From assembly GCA_020054205.1 (NCBI GenBank), contig JAGVLS010000015.1:1-53831 (forward strand): a DNA stretch of 53,831 nucleotides, read 5' to 3'. The notes below the pieces were generated by a model. The model had not been told where the DNA came from, did not search any database, and saw only the letters and a program-made list of their open reading frames with translations. Made by a program: the position numbers and the translations under genes. Positions 17,155-25,286 of this stretch are shown piece after piece. Each line of letters starts with the position of its first letter. The stretch's first letter is position 1. The stretch comes from Candidatus Obscuribacterales bacterium. GTDB taxonomy: Bacteria > Cyanobacteriota > Vampirovibrionia > Obscuribacterales > Obscuribacteraceae.

Positions 17155-18879
17155 ATGCAAAAAGCAAAATCAGTCATACTCTCATCGATGATTTGCATTA
17201 TTTTTGCACAACCAGTTTTTCCCGAGATCGCTAAAACTTCATCCACACCAGCTCCCAACAGTCTTGTCATGCAAGCTATGCAAAAAGAGCTTAATCGATC
17301 TTTTTCTAAATTAAAAAATGCTGGCACAGCGCCAGTCTACTATTTAGCTTATCGTTTATATGACAAACAGTCACTAATACTATCTGCTAGTTATGGTGCA
17401 TTAGAAACTACAGCAGAAACCGATCGATCACGCTTATTAAACATCGAGTTGCGCGCAGGCAGTCCTGAGTTAGATAGCACACATCGCCTGCGTAGTCGTA
17501 TGCCTGGTTATCTTGCATCCTGGCAAGAAACAAGCCCTATGTCCATTGAAGATAATGAAGATGCTATTCGCCAATCTTTATGGAATAAAACAGATGCTGT
17601 TTTTAAAGATGCTCAAAAAACATACAAAGAAGTCTTAGCCAATAAAGATGTATTAGTGAGTGAAGAAGATCAATCACAAGATTTTTCTAAAGAAAAGCCA
17701 CAAATATATTCAGGCAAAAAAGAACAATTCAATATAGACGTTCGTTTATGGCAAGATCGCCTGCGCAATGCTTCTGCTATTTACAAACGACATCCTAGAA
17801 TTACAGATTCGCTAGTAACCCTAGAGGCTACAAAAATTCATCGTTACATGGTTAGTTCTGAAGGCACAAAAATAGAAGATGAAAGAATACGTTACGAATT
17901 ATCTACGGTAGCCAGTGCAATTGCTAATGATGGCATGCGTATTTGGCTTTTTGATAGTGTCGATGCCTTGAGCGATAAAGAATTGCCTGATGATAATAAA
18001 CTAAAAGATATGATTGAAAAACTTGCCAAATCAACAGAACAATTAAGAGATGCCCATCCAGCAGAACCATTTGCCGGTCCGGTAATTTTACGTTCAAAAG
18101 CAGCTGGTGTATTTTTTCATGAAGTATTTGGACATCGAGCGGAAGGACACAGACAAAAAGATGAAGAAGAAGGTAGAACATTTACAAAAATGATTGGCAA
18201 AAGAATTATGCCTGATTTCATTTCTGTAAGTGATGATCCGACCAAACAATATCGGGGAGGAAAAGTTTTAAATGGCTTCTATCACTTCGATGATGAAGGC
18301 GTACCAGCACAAAAGGTAGTATTAGTTGATCATGGAATTTTGAAAAATTTCCTCATGAGTCGCTCTCCTATAAAAGGTTTCAATACTTCAAACGGACATG
18401 GACGTTCATCGCCCGGAGAAGACCCCGTAGCTAGACAAGGCAATCTTATTATCGAATCATCCAAACAAGTTCCATACGCTCAACTTAGAAAAATGCTTAT
18501 TGCCGAAGCTAAAAAACAAGGTAAACAATATGGATTAGTATTCGATGAAATAGCTGGCGGTTTTACTCTCACTCAAGATTGGATGCCACAAACATTTAAA
18601 TTGATGCCTTTGCGTGTTTATAAAGTATATACCGATGGACGTCCAGATGAATTATTGCGCGGCGTTTCAATTATTGGTACACCTCTTGCCTGTGTAGAAA
18701 AAATAATGTGTGCAGCTAATGATAGCGATACATTCAATGGGAATTGTGGCGCTGAATCAGGTTCGGTGCCAGTATCTGCATCTTCACCCAGCCTGTTGAT
18801 ACAGACCCTAGAAATTGAACGACAACACAAACAACAAGATAAACCACCTCTATTACCACCCCCTGCTCACAAAGGTTAG
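17155..18879 (+). CDS. Exported TldD-like metallopeptidase (catalytic partner)
   Basis: This 574-residue protein belongs to the TldD/PmbA family. It has the metal motif HExxxH (H322, E323, H327 in FFHEVFGHRAEGHR) and the later cysteine that serves as the third ligand in E. coli TldD (C531 in GNCGAESGSVPV), so it should be active. Unlike cytoplasmic TldD it has an N-terminal signal sequence (1-24, VILSSMICIIFAQPVFP), and the length exceeds the usual ~480. The C-terminus is Pro-rich (PPLLPPPAHKG). GGAGG sits 6 bases before the ATG. The non-catalytic partner starts 5 bases after the stop. A secreted heterodimeric peptidase is the likely form; the substrate is unknown. Confidence 0.88.
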   Translation: MQKAKSVILSSMICIIFAQPVFPEIAKTSSTPAPNSLVMQAMQKELNRSFSKLKNAGTAPVYYLAYRLYDKQSLILSASYGALETTAETDRSRLLNIELRAGSPELDSTHRLRSRMPGYLASWQETSPMSIEDNEDAIRQSLWNKTDAVFKDAQKTYKEVLANKDVLVSEEDQSQDFSKEKPQIYSGKKEQFNIDVRLWQDRLRNASAIYKRHPRITDSLVTLEATKIHRYMVSSEGTKIEDERIRYELSTVASAIANDGMRIWLFDSVDALSDKELPDDNKLKDMIEKLAKSTEQLRDAHPAEPFAGPVILRSKAAGVFFHEVFGHRAEGHRQKDEEEGRTFTKMIGKRIMPDFISVSDDPTKQYRGGKVLNGFYHFDDEGVPAQKVVLVDHGILKNFLMSRSPIKGFNTSNGHGRSSPGEDPVARQGNLIIESSKQVPYAQLRKMLIAEAKKQGKQYGLVFDEIAGGFTLTQDWMPQTFKLMPLRVYKVYTDGRPDELLRGVSIIGTPLACVEKIMCAANDSDTFNGNCGAESGSVPVSASSPSLLIQTLEIERQHKQQDKPPLLPPPAHKG

Positions 18880-18884
18880 TTGGC

Positions 18885-20588
18885 ATGCAATTTATTTTAT
18901 TTTCTCTTCTAATTGCTATCTCTACAAGTGCTGTACCTGAAAATGATGTATTACTGAATGCATTAACTGATGAACTAAATCGTTCTATGCAACAGCTTAA
19001 AATAGGCAGCCACAAAAAACCTTATTACATGAGTTATCATGTAAATGATAATGAGCGCACAGATATTACTGCATCTTTCGGCGCAATTACTAAAGATAGT
19101 TTCAAAAGAAATAGGGACTTAACCGTAGATGTACACGTTGGCGACTATAAATTAGATAGTGGCAATATGCCACGCGTTTATAGCAGTTTAACCGATTACG
19201 ATAAACTTGCCATTGATGATAATTATGATGCCATAAGACATGCTTTGTGGCTGCAAACAGACAAAATGTACAAATCTGCTGTACACAATCTCGAAAGAAA
19301 AGAAGCAATTCTACAAGATAAAAATATCAAAAGTCGGCCCGATGATTGGTCTTCTGAAAAACCAATAATAGAAATTCAACCAAAAAGAAATTTAGTGGTA
19401 GATCGCAATCATTGGAAAACACACACAAAAAACTTATCATCCATATTCAAAAATTATCCAAGGATAAAACAATCAAGTGTTAACTTTACAAAAATTGCAC
19501 AAAATGTATATTTTATCAATAGCGAAGGCACTCAAAGTCGCATTGGTGAAGGTAATTGTTGGCTAACAGCAAAAGCCACTGCCCAGGGCGATGATGGCAT
19601 GAAAATCAGTGACAGTCTTCTTATATCTGCAATAGATGAAAAACATTTACCTACAAATTCTGAGCTAGAAATTAAAATTAAACAATTAGCAGAACGCCTA
19701 AGCAAAGCTACCGAGAGCAATGAGGCAGAGATTTATCAAGGCCCAATATTATTGGAAGGAGAAGCAGCAGCTGAATTTTTCAATAAGGCATTTGTTCCTT
19801 ATGCTGGTATTAAAAGAGAATTTGATACAAAAGCATCAAAACGTATGGAAAATCCATTACAAGAAAGAATTGGCAGACGTATTATGCCATCTTTTATAAG
19901 CGTTATTGATGATCCTACTCTCAAAGATGACGCCGGCAATAAAGTGCCTGGTAGTTATGATGTTGATGATCAAGGTGTAAGGTCCCAAAGAGTTGATTTA
20001 GTTGATAAAGGTATCTTAAAAACATTACTTTCCACTCGTCTGCCTACACTTAAAATTAAAAATAGCAATGGACATGCTTACGGCAAATATGCCGAAGCAA
20101 GCAATTTAATAGTTGAATCAAATCAAAAACTTACCAAAGAAGAATTAAAAGCCAAATTGCTTAAATTAGGTAAAGACGATGGGCTGGAATATGTATTGAT
20201 TGTCCGCAAGCTTAGTTCCAACACCAGACAAGATGGTTACGATAGTGGAGCAATGGGATTTTTATCCATGGCTTTTAGCGATGAAAATACAAAAAACAAA
20301 GTCAATTTACCAATGCCTACAGAAATTAGTCGCCTTTATATAGCTGATGGACATGAAGAAGTGATTAAAGGAGCTGAGTTTGAAACTTGTACAACTCGCA
20401 TTTTAAGAGATATCGTTGCTACCGGTAACGATCCAAAAATGTATTATTTTCAACAAGGTGTAAGCACAATTACCACCCCCTCGATTATTTTAGAAAATAT
20501 TGAAATACAAAAATCTAATAGTGATCTTGAAAGATTACCTGTACTGCCACACCCATATTTTGAAAAATTATCGAATAAAAAAGACTAA
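18885..20588 (+). CDS. Exported TldE/PmbA-like partner lacking zinc ligands
   Basis: This 567-residue paralogue of the preceding protein aligns along its whole length, with shared blocks such as GRRIMPSFISVIDDPT against GKRIMPDFISVSDDPT. The HExxxH site is replaced (FFNKAFVPYAG, with N300, K301 and P305 in place of His, Glu, His), and the third-ligand cysteine is absent (the equivalent stretch reads MYYFQQGVSTITTPS). This mirrors TldE, the non-catalytic half of the TldD/TldE dimer. A signal peptide (1-16, FILFSLLIAISTSA) implies export with its partner. The gene follows the first by 5 bases, so they are surely cotranscribed. It ends 34 bases from convergent arginase. Confidence 0.86.
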   Translation: MQFILFSLLIAISTSAVPENDVLLNALTDELNRSMQQLKIGSHKKPYYMSYHVNDNERTDITASFGAITKDSFKRNRDLTVDVHVGDYKLDSGNMPRVYSSLTDYDKLAIDDNYDAIRHALWLQTDKMYKSAVHNLERKEAILQDKNIKSRPDDWSSEKPIIEIQPKRNLVVDRNHWKTHTKNLSSIFKNYPRIKQSSVNFTKIAQNVYFINSEGTQSRIGEGNCWLTAKATAQGDDGMKISDSLLISAIDEKHLPTNSELEIKIKQLAERLSKATESNEAEIYQGPILLEGEAAAEFFNKAFVPYAGIKREFDTKASKRMENPLQERIGRRIMPSFISVIDDPTLKDDAGNKVPGSYDVDDQGVRSQRVDLVDKGILKTLLSTRLPTLKIKNSNGHAYGKYAEASNLIVESNQKLTKEELKAKLLKLGKDDGLEYVLIVRKLSSNTRQDGYDSGAMGFLSMAFSDENTKNKVNLPMPTEISRLYIADGHEEVIKGAEFETCTTRILRDIVATGNDPKMYYFQQGVSTITTPSIILENIEIQKSNSDLERLPVLPHPYFEKLSNKKD

Positions 20589-20622
20589 CTATAATGCGAA
20601 CCCGCACACGGCAACCAACCGT

Positions 20623-21621
20623 TTACGCATCCACTTCTCTCTCTCCAAGGATAGTTTTAACTAGTTCAACTGTTAATTCAGTTGTTTTATTTTGAATATC
20701 ACGAGCTGGGTTTAGCTCAGCAAAATCAATTGATTTGACAAGTCCAGATTCAGCAAGCAGACTTAAAGCTAAACAAGCTTCACGATAACTTATACCACCG
20801 CGACTAGCAGTGGTGACACCAGGAGCATCTTGTGGATCTATTACATCTATATCAAATGATACATGAATACCATCCACATCCGTCCCAATTGACTGCAAAG
20901 TTAAATCCATAACTCGATTTATACCTAGGCGGTTGATATCGAGCATTGTAAAAGGTTTAACACCTAGTTCTTTAATCAAACCCCATTCGGGTGGATCTAA
21001 ATCACGAATACCAACAAGAACAGATCTTTTACCTGTAAGTTTAGGAGCAGGTCCACCAATTTCTGTCAGACCTTTTTCACCTTTGCCTAAAACTGCTGCT
21101 AAAGGCATACCATGAACAGCACCAGTAGTACTGGTCTCAGGTGTATTAATATCACCATGCGCATCAAACCAAATCAAACCAAAATTCTTTTTAGCCTTAC
21201 GATAATAATTTGCTGCTCCACTAATAGTGCCGATAGAAAGACTATGATCGCCACCAATAGTAACGGGAATTGTTTTAGCTTCCATCGCCGCTTCGATGGC
21301 CCGTGCTATATCATTTGATATTTGGATAATTTCAGGAACACATTTGGGCTCTTTAGTTTTTTCTGGTTTCCAACAAAGAGAATCCGGTGTATCAATTTCA
21401 ACTATTTTAGCTATCGTCAGCCCCAAAGATTCTATTTTTTCTTTGATATTAGCAGCTCGCACTGCAGCTGGTCCTATGCTTGCTCCGCGGTGTTTGCCAC
21501 CACAATAAATTGGCACATAAATTAGCGTCACCGAATTTATTTTGTGCTTAGGACTCATATCTTCTTCAGCGTGTTTAGCCACTGTCTCTTGATTATTAGT
21601 AGAATTTATTAGCTTATTCAT
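20623..21621 (-). CDS. rocF: Arginase
   Basis: The enzyme hydrolyses arginine to ornithine and urea with two manganese ions. The 332-residue product has all metal motifs: GGDHS (H126), DAHGD (D153, H155, D157) and SFDIDVIDP (D257, D259). The HGMP motif (170-173) and APGVTT favour arginase over agmatinase. The N-terminus extends about 21 residues beyond the usual start; an internal ATG at residue 22 (MSPKHKINSVTLIYVP) is a plausible alternative, and neither has a clear ribosome site. No urease gene is in the window. Confidence 0.92.
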   Translation of the reverse strand: MNKLINSTNNQETVAKHAEEDMSPKHKINSVTLIYVPIYCGGKHRGASIGPAAVRAANIKEKIESLGLTIAKIVEIDTPDSLCWKPEKTKEPKCVPEIIQISNDIARAIEAAMEAKTIPVTIGGDHSLSIGTISGAANYYRKAKKNFGLIWFDAHGDINTPETSTTGAVHGMPLAAVLGKGEKGLTEIGGPAPKLTGKRSVLVGIRDLDPPEWGLIKELGVKPFTMLDINRLGINRVMDLTLQSIGTDVDGIHVSFDIDVIDPQDAPGVTTASRGGISYREACLALSLLAESGLVKSIDFAELNPARDIQNKTTELTVELVKTILGEREVDA

Positions 21622-21744
21622 TATGAACTTAAATCACTTAGTCACTTAGTAATAATTTGTAGACTTTTCATCTTTGATTTTATGCATTCTTGTGCAAATG
21701 TTGCTCAAAAACTTAAATCTAACTGATAACTAATACTACTAGTG

Positions 21745-21812
21745 TATAATCTCTCATAGTTTTTGTCCCAGCTTTGTTTTAATGCCACATTTGCTTAGCA
21801 AGTGGCTTTTAT
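21745..21812 (+). promoter_or_regulatory. Promoter -10 and attenuator-like leader hairpin
   Basis: A perfect TATAAT (21745-21750) lies about 130 bases before the GTG of the phasin-like gene; no good -35 is seen. In the leader, GCCAC (21784-21788), TTGC, TTA, GCAA and GTGGC (21802-21806) form a stem with an AT bulge, followed by TTTTAT. This has the form of an intrinsic terminator inside a leader, so transcription into the gene may be attenuated. Confidence 0.5.
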
Positions 21813-21863
21813 GGTTTAAGAAAAGTGTGGATAAATTAAAGAAACCATATCTTTTCTCTATAT

Positions 21864-21868
21864 GGAGG
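21864..21868 (+). promoter_or_regulatory. Strong Shine-Dalgarno fixing a GTG start
   Basis: GGAGG lies 8 bases before the GTG at 21877 and no ATG is near. It sets the start of the phasin-like gene. Such strong sites are uncommon in this window. Confidence 0.75.
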
Positions 21869-21876
21869 TATAGCCA

Positions 21877-22239
21877 GTGTTTGGGCCAGTAATTAGATTC
21901 ATTTTTTTAGCAAAAGCAGCCTTGGAAGTCGGCCGCGAACGCATCGAAGATGCCGTGGACGCGCTCACAGCTAAAGCTGGCGAATGCAAATTAACAGGCG
22001 GTGAACGTCTTCAAGAGACAGGCGATAAGCTTAAAGAAGCTACAAGTGAGCTTTATCAGCAAGTTTGGCAACGTTCTGAAGTATTAGAAAATCAAGTGCG
22101 TGAAAAAATCAAAAGACAAGTGGCTGATTTTTCATTAGGTGCTCTCGGGGACGCTACCGAGATAAATGAGCTAAGAGCAGAATTAGCTACTTTAAGAGCT
22201 GAATTAGCTGAATTAAAGTCAATGAGAATCACTGCTTAA
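21877..22239 (+). CDS. Phasin-like coiled-coil protein
   Basis: The 120-residue protein begins at GTG with a strong ribosome site. After a short hydrophobic start (MFGPVIRFIFLAK) it is almost wholly amphipathic helix, ending in a heptad coiled coil (about 93-117, LRAELATLRAELAEL). This resembles small phasins or polyhydroxyalkanoate-granule proteins and other envelope stress proteins, but no diagnostic motif is visible, so the name is tentative. It has its own leader with a hairpin and is followed by a strong terminator-like structure, so it is probably a single-gene transcript, perhaps highly expressed. Confidence 0.7.
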   Translation: MFGPVIRFIFLAKAALEVGRERIEDAVDALTAKAGECKLTGGERLQETGDKLKEATSELYQQVWQRSEVLENQVREKIKRQVADFSLGALGDATEINELRAELATLRAELAELKSMRITA

Positions 22240-22264
22240 GATCAAATCTAAAAGTAGTAAAGAG

Positions 22265-22325
22265 CACCTTGATCTGAATGCAATCCGTTCACAGCGGAAA
22301 GCCAAGAGGGTCAAGGTGTTTATTT
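22265..22325 (+). terminator. Branched terminator behind phasin-like gene
   Basis: CACCTTGA (22265-22272) pairs perfectly with TCAAGGTG (22311-22318), enclosing a smaller TCCG/CGGA hairpin (22284-22298), and is followed by TTTATTTAT. It lies 25 bases after the stop codon. The inner hairpin makes it larger than a plain terminator. Confidence 0.65.
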
Positions 22326-22352
22326 ATCTAACAAATTAGCAAAACATTATTT

Positions 22353-23876
22353 ATGGACGATTATCATAAGTTCAATGCCCAAAAAGCTGATGCTTGTGTT
22401 CAATTGCCCAGACTTTTGATAAGCAAAAGATTTTGGCAATTTTTATCAGTGCTTCTGAATTTTGTTTGGCTGTCTTTTATTGAAGAATTGTGGTTTTTTT
22501 CTCAAAAAACGCTCTGCAAAAAAGAAAAACAAACTACGCGTGCTAAGCGAATTTTGCATTTATTAATCGGCTTGGGCCCTACGTTTATAAAGCTCGGACA
22601 ATTTCTTTCAACACGCAGTGATATTTTACCGACAGAATTAGTGAATGAATTGGCTTCACTACAAGATAATGTGCCACCTTTTAGTTTTGCTTTAGTTGAA
22701 CAAACAATAAAAACTGAATTATCAAAAAATATATCTGACTTATTCATAGATTTCGATCAGAAAGCAATAGCCTCAGCCAGTTTAGGTCAAGTACACAAAG
22801 CCAGATTATTGAATGGCCAACATGTAGTTGTAAAAATTCAAAGGCCTAATTTAGCTAATGAGCTTTATCATGATATAGGCTTGATGCGATTGATCATTGC
22901 CGCAAATAAATATGTAAATAAACTACTTTTTTCTTTTGCCAATGAAAGACAAAAAATAAATATAGAAAATCATTTCATAAGCTGGATAGAATTATCTGAA
23001 GAATTTGGCAAAACTTTATTCAAAGAAATCAATTATTTGCTGGAAGGGCAAAATGCCGATCGCATGCGGCAGGTCTTAAAACAACATCCTGATATCAAAA
23101 TTCCTCGCATTATCTGGAAATATACAACTAGAAAAATACTAGTTTTAGAATATGTGGGCGGTATCAAAATCAATCAAGTACAAGAATTGCAAGAACAAGG
23201 TTTTGATACAAATAAAATAGCCGAAAAGCTAATTGGTTGTTACCTAGAACAATTTATTATTACTGGATTTTTTCATGCCGATCCTCATCCGGGAAATTTA
23301 GCTATTGATGAATACGGAGCAATAATTATTTACGATTTTGGCATGATGGGTGAAATAAATGAAAACATGCGCAAACATTTGTTTAGTTTAGTTATAAGCA
23401 TGGTAAACAATGATGTCCCTAAAATAACAGAAGCATTAGTTGAGCTAAAAATTGTTCATAGCGATGCTAATCTGGAAACAATTAGTAAAATAATTGCCCC
23501 CTTCATAGATTATTACAAAGGGCAGGACTTATTAAAACTAAACTTTGATCAAATTGAGAAAGATTTGGACAAAGCTCTTGCTCAAAACAACTTTCGCCTT
23601 CCTACACATCTTGCTTATTTAATTAGAGCTGGGACATGCTTAGAAGGAATTGCTCGTATACTAAAACGTGACTTTAGTTTTATAGAATGTACAAAGCCTT
23701 TACTAAAAAAATGGGCTTTAAAAGAAGGTATAAATCAATTTGTAAAAACTGGGCAATTATTTGACTTGATAAACCTACTTGTAAAACAAATAAATACCAG
23801 GCAAAAGATTCCAGTAACCGATAAAATACTTGGCAGCCATTTATTAACGGATAACACTTCTAATGATGAAACTTGA
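22353..23876 (+). CDS. ABC1/UbiB-family atypical kinase
   Basis: The 507-residue protein carries the UbiB/ADCK hallmarks: the KxGQ motif (K80-Q83), the Ala-rich nucleotide loop ASASLGQ (140-146), catalytic Lys161 in VVVKIQRPN, HADPHPGN (from H308) and DFG (from D328). These proteins are ATPases/kinases needed for quinone or other isoprenoid lipid metabolism. There is no clear C-terminal membrane helix as in E. coli UbiB; residues 29-48 are hydrophobic. No quinone gene is adjacent, so the lipid involved is unknown. There is no visible ribosome site before the ATG. Confidence 0.92.
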   Translation: MDDYHKFNAQKADACVQLPRLLISKRFWQFLSVLLNFVWLSFIEELWFFSQKTLCKKEKQTTRAKRILHLLIGLGPTFIKLGQFLSTRSDILPTELVNELASLQDNVPPFSFALVEQTIKTELSKNISDLFIDFDQKAIASASLGQVHKARLLNGQHVVVKIQRPNLANELYHDIGLMRLIIAANKYVNKLLFSFANERQKINIENHFISWIELSEEFGKTLFKEINYLLEGQNADRMRQVLKQHPDIKIPRIIWKYTTRKILVLEYVGGIKINQVQELQEQGFDTNKIAEKLIGCYLEQFIITGFFHADPHPGNLAIDEYGAIIIYDFGMMGEINENMRKHLFSLVISMVNNDVPKITEALVELKIVHSDANLETISKIIAPFIDYYKGQDLLKLNFDQIEKDLDKALAQNNFRLPTHLAYLIRAGTCLEGIARILKRDFSFIECTKPLLKKWALKEGINQFVKTGQLFDLINLLVKQINTRQKIPVTDKILGSHLLTDNTSNDET

Positions 23877-24053
23877 GAGAAAAGTGAAATTAAGGGCAAA
23901 ATCAAATTAAAGCTATAAATAAATCTATCTAGTAGTTTATATATATAGTGTTTTCGAGTTTTATTATTTTGATTACTACCTAAACAAATGACTGGCAACT
24001 TGGTTTATATTTCTTATTAGGAAAATGTATTTTAGTAAAAAGGGCAATATCGA

Positions 24054-24818
24054 ATGACAATGTTGACATGGCGTGTAGCTGCAGTAACCGATGCTGGTTG
24101 CCAACGTCAAAAGAATGAAGACAATTATTACGTAAGTCCCGACAATAGGGTTTTTGTTGTAGCTGACGGCATGGGGGGTGCACTAGGTGGCGCTAGAGCT
24201 TCCAAATTAACCGTTGAAGCTATAGCCAATTGGTGGAATGAACATCCACCCACTGAGTTTAATCAAAAAACCATCAAACAATGGTTATTGGAAGCTGTTT
24301 CACAAGCTAATCGCTCAGTTTACAGCACTGCCGAACAAGATGTTTCCGTAAAAGGTATGGGAACGACGGTTGTTGCAGCCATTCAATATAATGACAATTG
24401 TATGCAAATAGCTCATGTTGGCGATTCTCGCGCTTATCTTATACGCGACGGGAAACCGGTTCTTCTGACACAAGATCATTCGGTCGTTCAAGAAATGTTT
24501 AGAGCCGGTCGCCTTACTGAAGAACAAGCCAGAATTAATCCTTACAAGAATTTAATTACTCGCTGTTTAGGTCATGACGACAAAGTAGAAATTGATCTTA
24601 CCCCGGTAGAACTAAAAGCAAATGATTGGATTGTTTTGTGTACAGATGGACTGCCAACTGTGTTACGTGATGATCAAATTAGTGAAGTGCTGGACACAGT
24701 AAATGAACCAGAAGCAGCTTGCGAAGAGTTAGTGAAAAAAACTATTGGCGGCGGTGCTCCAGACAATGTTACGGTAGTAGCAATTAAATACTTACCCTCT
24801 GATAACGGCAAAGGCTAA
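24054..24818 (+). CDS. PP2C-family Ser/Thr protein phosphatase
   Basis: This 254-residue PPM-family phosphatase has the standard metal-binding motifs: NEDNYY (21-26), ADGMGGALGG (37-46), a central GDSRAYL, CTDGLPTVL and APDNVTVV at the end. It is the bacterial PrpC/PstP type, about 250 residues, and soluble. It opens a tight unit followed by an FHA protein (12-base gap) and a Ser/Thr kinase (3-base gap), so it should reverse the phosphorylation made by that kinase. A second ATG at residue 3 is an equal start candidate. Confidence 0.95.
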   Translation: MTMLTWRVAAVTDAGCQRQKNEDNYYVSPDNRVFVVADGMGGALGGARASKLTVEAIANWWNEHPPTEFNQKTIKQWLLEAVSQANRSVYSTAEQDVSVKGMGTTVVAAIQYNDNCMQIAHVGDSRAYLIRDGKPVLLTQDHSVVQEMFRAGRLTEEQARINPYKNLITRCLGHDDKVEIDLTPVELKANDWIVLCTDGLPTVLRDDQISEVLDTVNEPEAACEELVKKTIGGGAPDNVTVVAIKYLPSDNGKG

Positions 24819-24830
24819 TTAGTTATACAA

Positions 24831-25283
24831 ATGAAAAAGAAATGTGTTGATTGCGGACAAGAAGTAACTGGCATTCATGAATGCCAGCAAACTTTTTCTT
24901 CTGCAGACACAACTGTAGAAACTGAAAATGGATCTGATCCTAAAGCCGATCAACTCGAAGAAATGTTGGATAAATCAGTCCTCAAATCATCATCTGCTAT
25001 TGCTTCATTAATTAATAAAGATACAAATGAACGTTTTGCTTTAACTCAATCGGTAAGTAAAATAGGCAGAGACAAATCCAATACAATTTCTTTACACACA
25101 GACAGTTATGTATCACGCCATCATGCTTGGGTACTTTGCATAAAAGGTAATTTTTACGTTGAAGATTTAGGCAGCACTAATGGCACTGTGCTTAATGGTG
25201 AAATACTATCAGAACGCAAACAAATACAGCCTGGTGACTGTATTAAACTAGGTAGAACAGAATTGGTTTTTGAGATGAATTAA
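24831..25283 (+). CDS. FHA-domain protein with N-terminal zinc-ribbon-like motif
   Basis: This 150-residue protein has an FHA domain at about 60-150 with the phosphothreonine-binding signature GRDKSNTISL, SRHHAWV and LGSTNGTVLNG. It should read phosphothreonine on the kinase or its substrates. The N-terminus has CVDCGQEVTGIHEC, a CxxC plus HxC arrangement (C5, C8, H16, C18) that could bind zinc. A polar linker joins the two. It lies between the phosphatase and kinase genes with gaps of 12 and 3 bases, completing a writer-reader-eraser set. Confidence 0.93.
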   Translation: MKKKCVDCGQEVTGIHECQQTFSSADTTVETENGSDPKADQLEEMLDKSVLKSSSAIASLINKDTNERFALTQSVSKIGRDKSNTISLHTDSYVSRHHAWVLCIKGNFYVEDLGSTNGTVLNGEILSERKQIQPGDCIKLGRTELVFEMN

Positions 25284-25286
25284 ACA

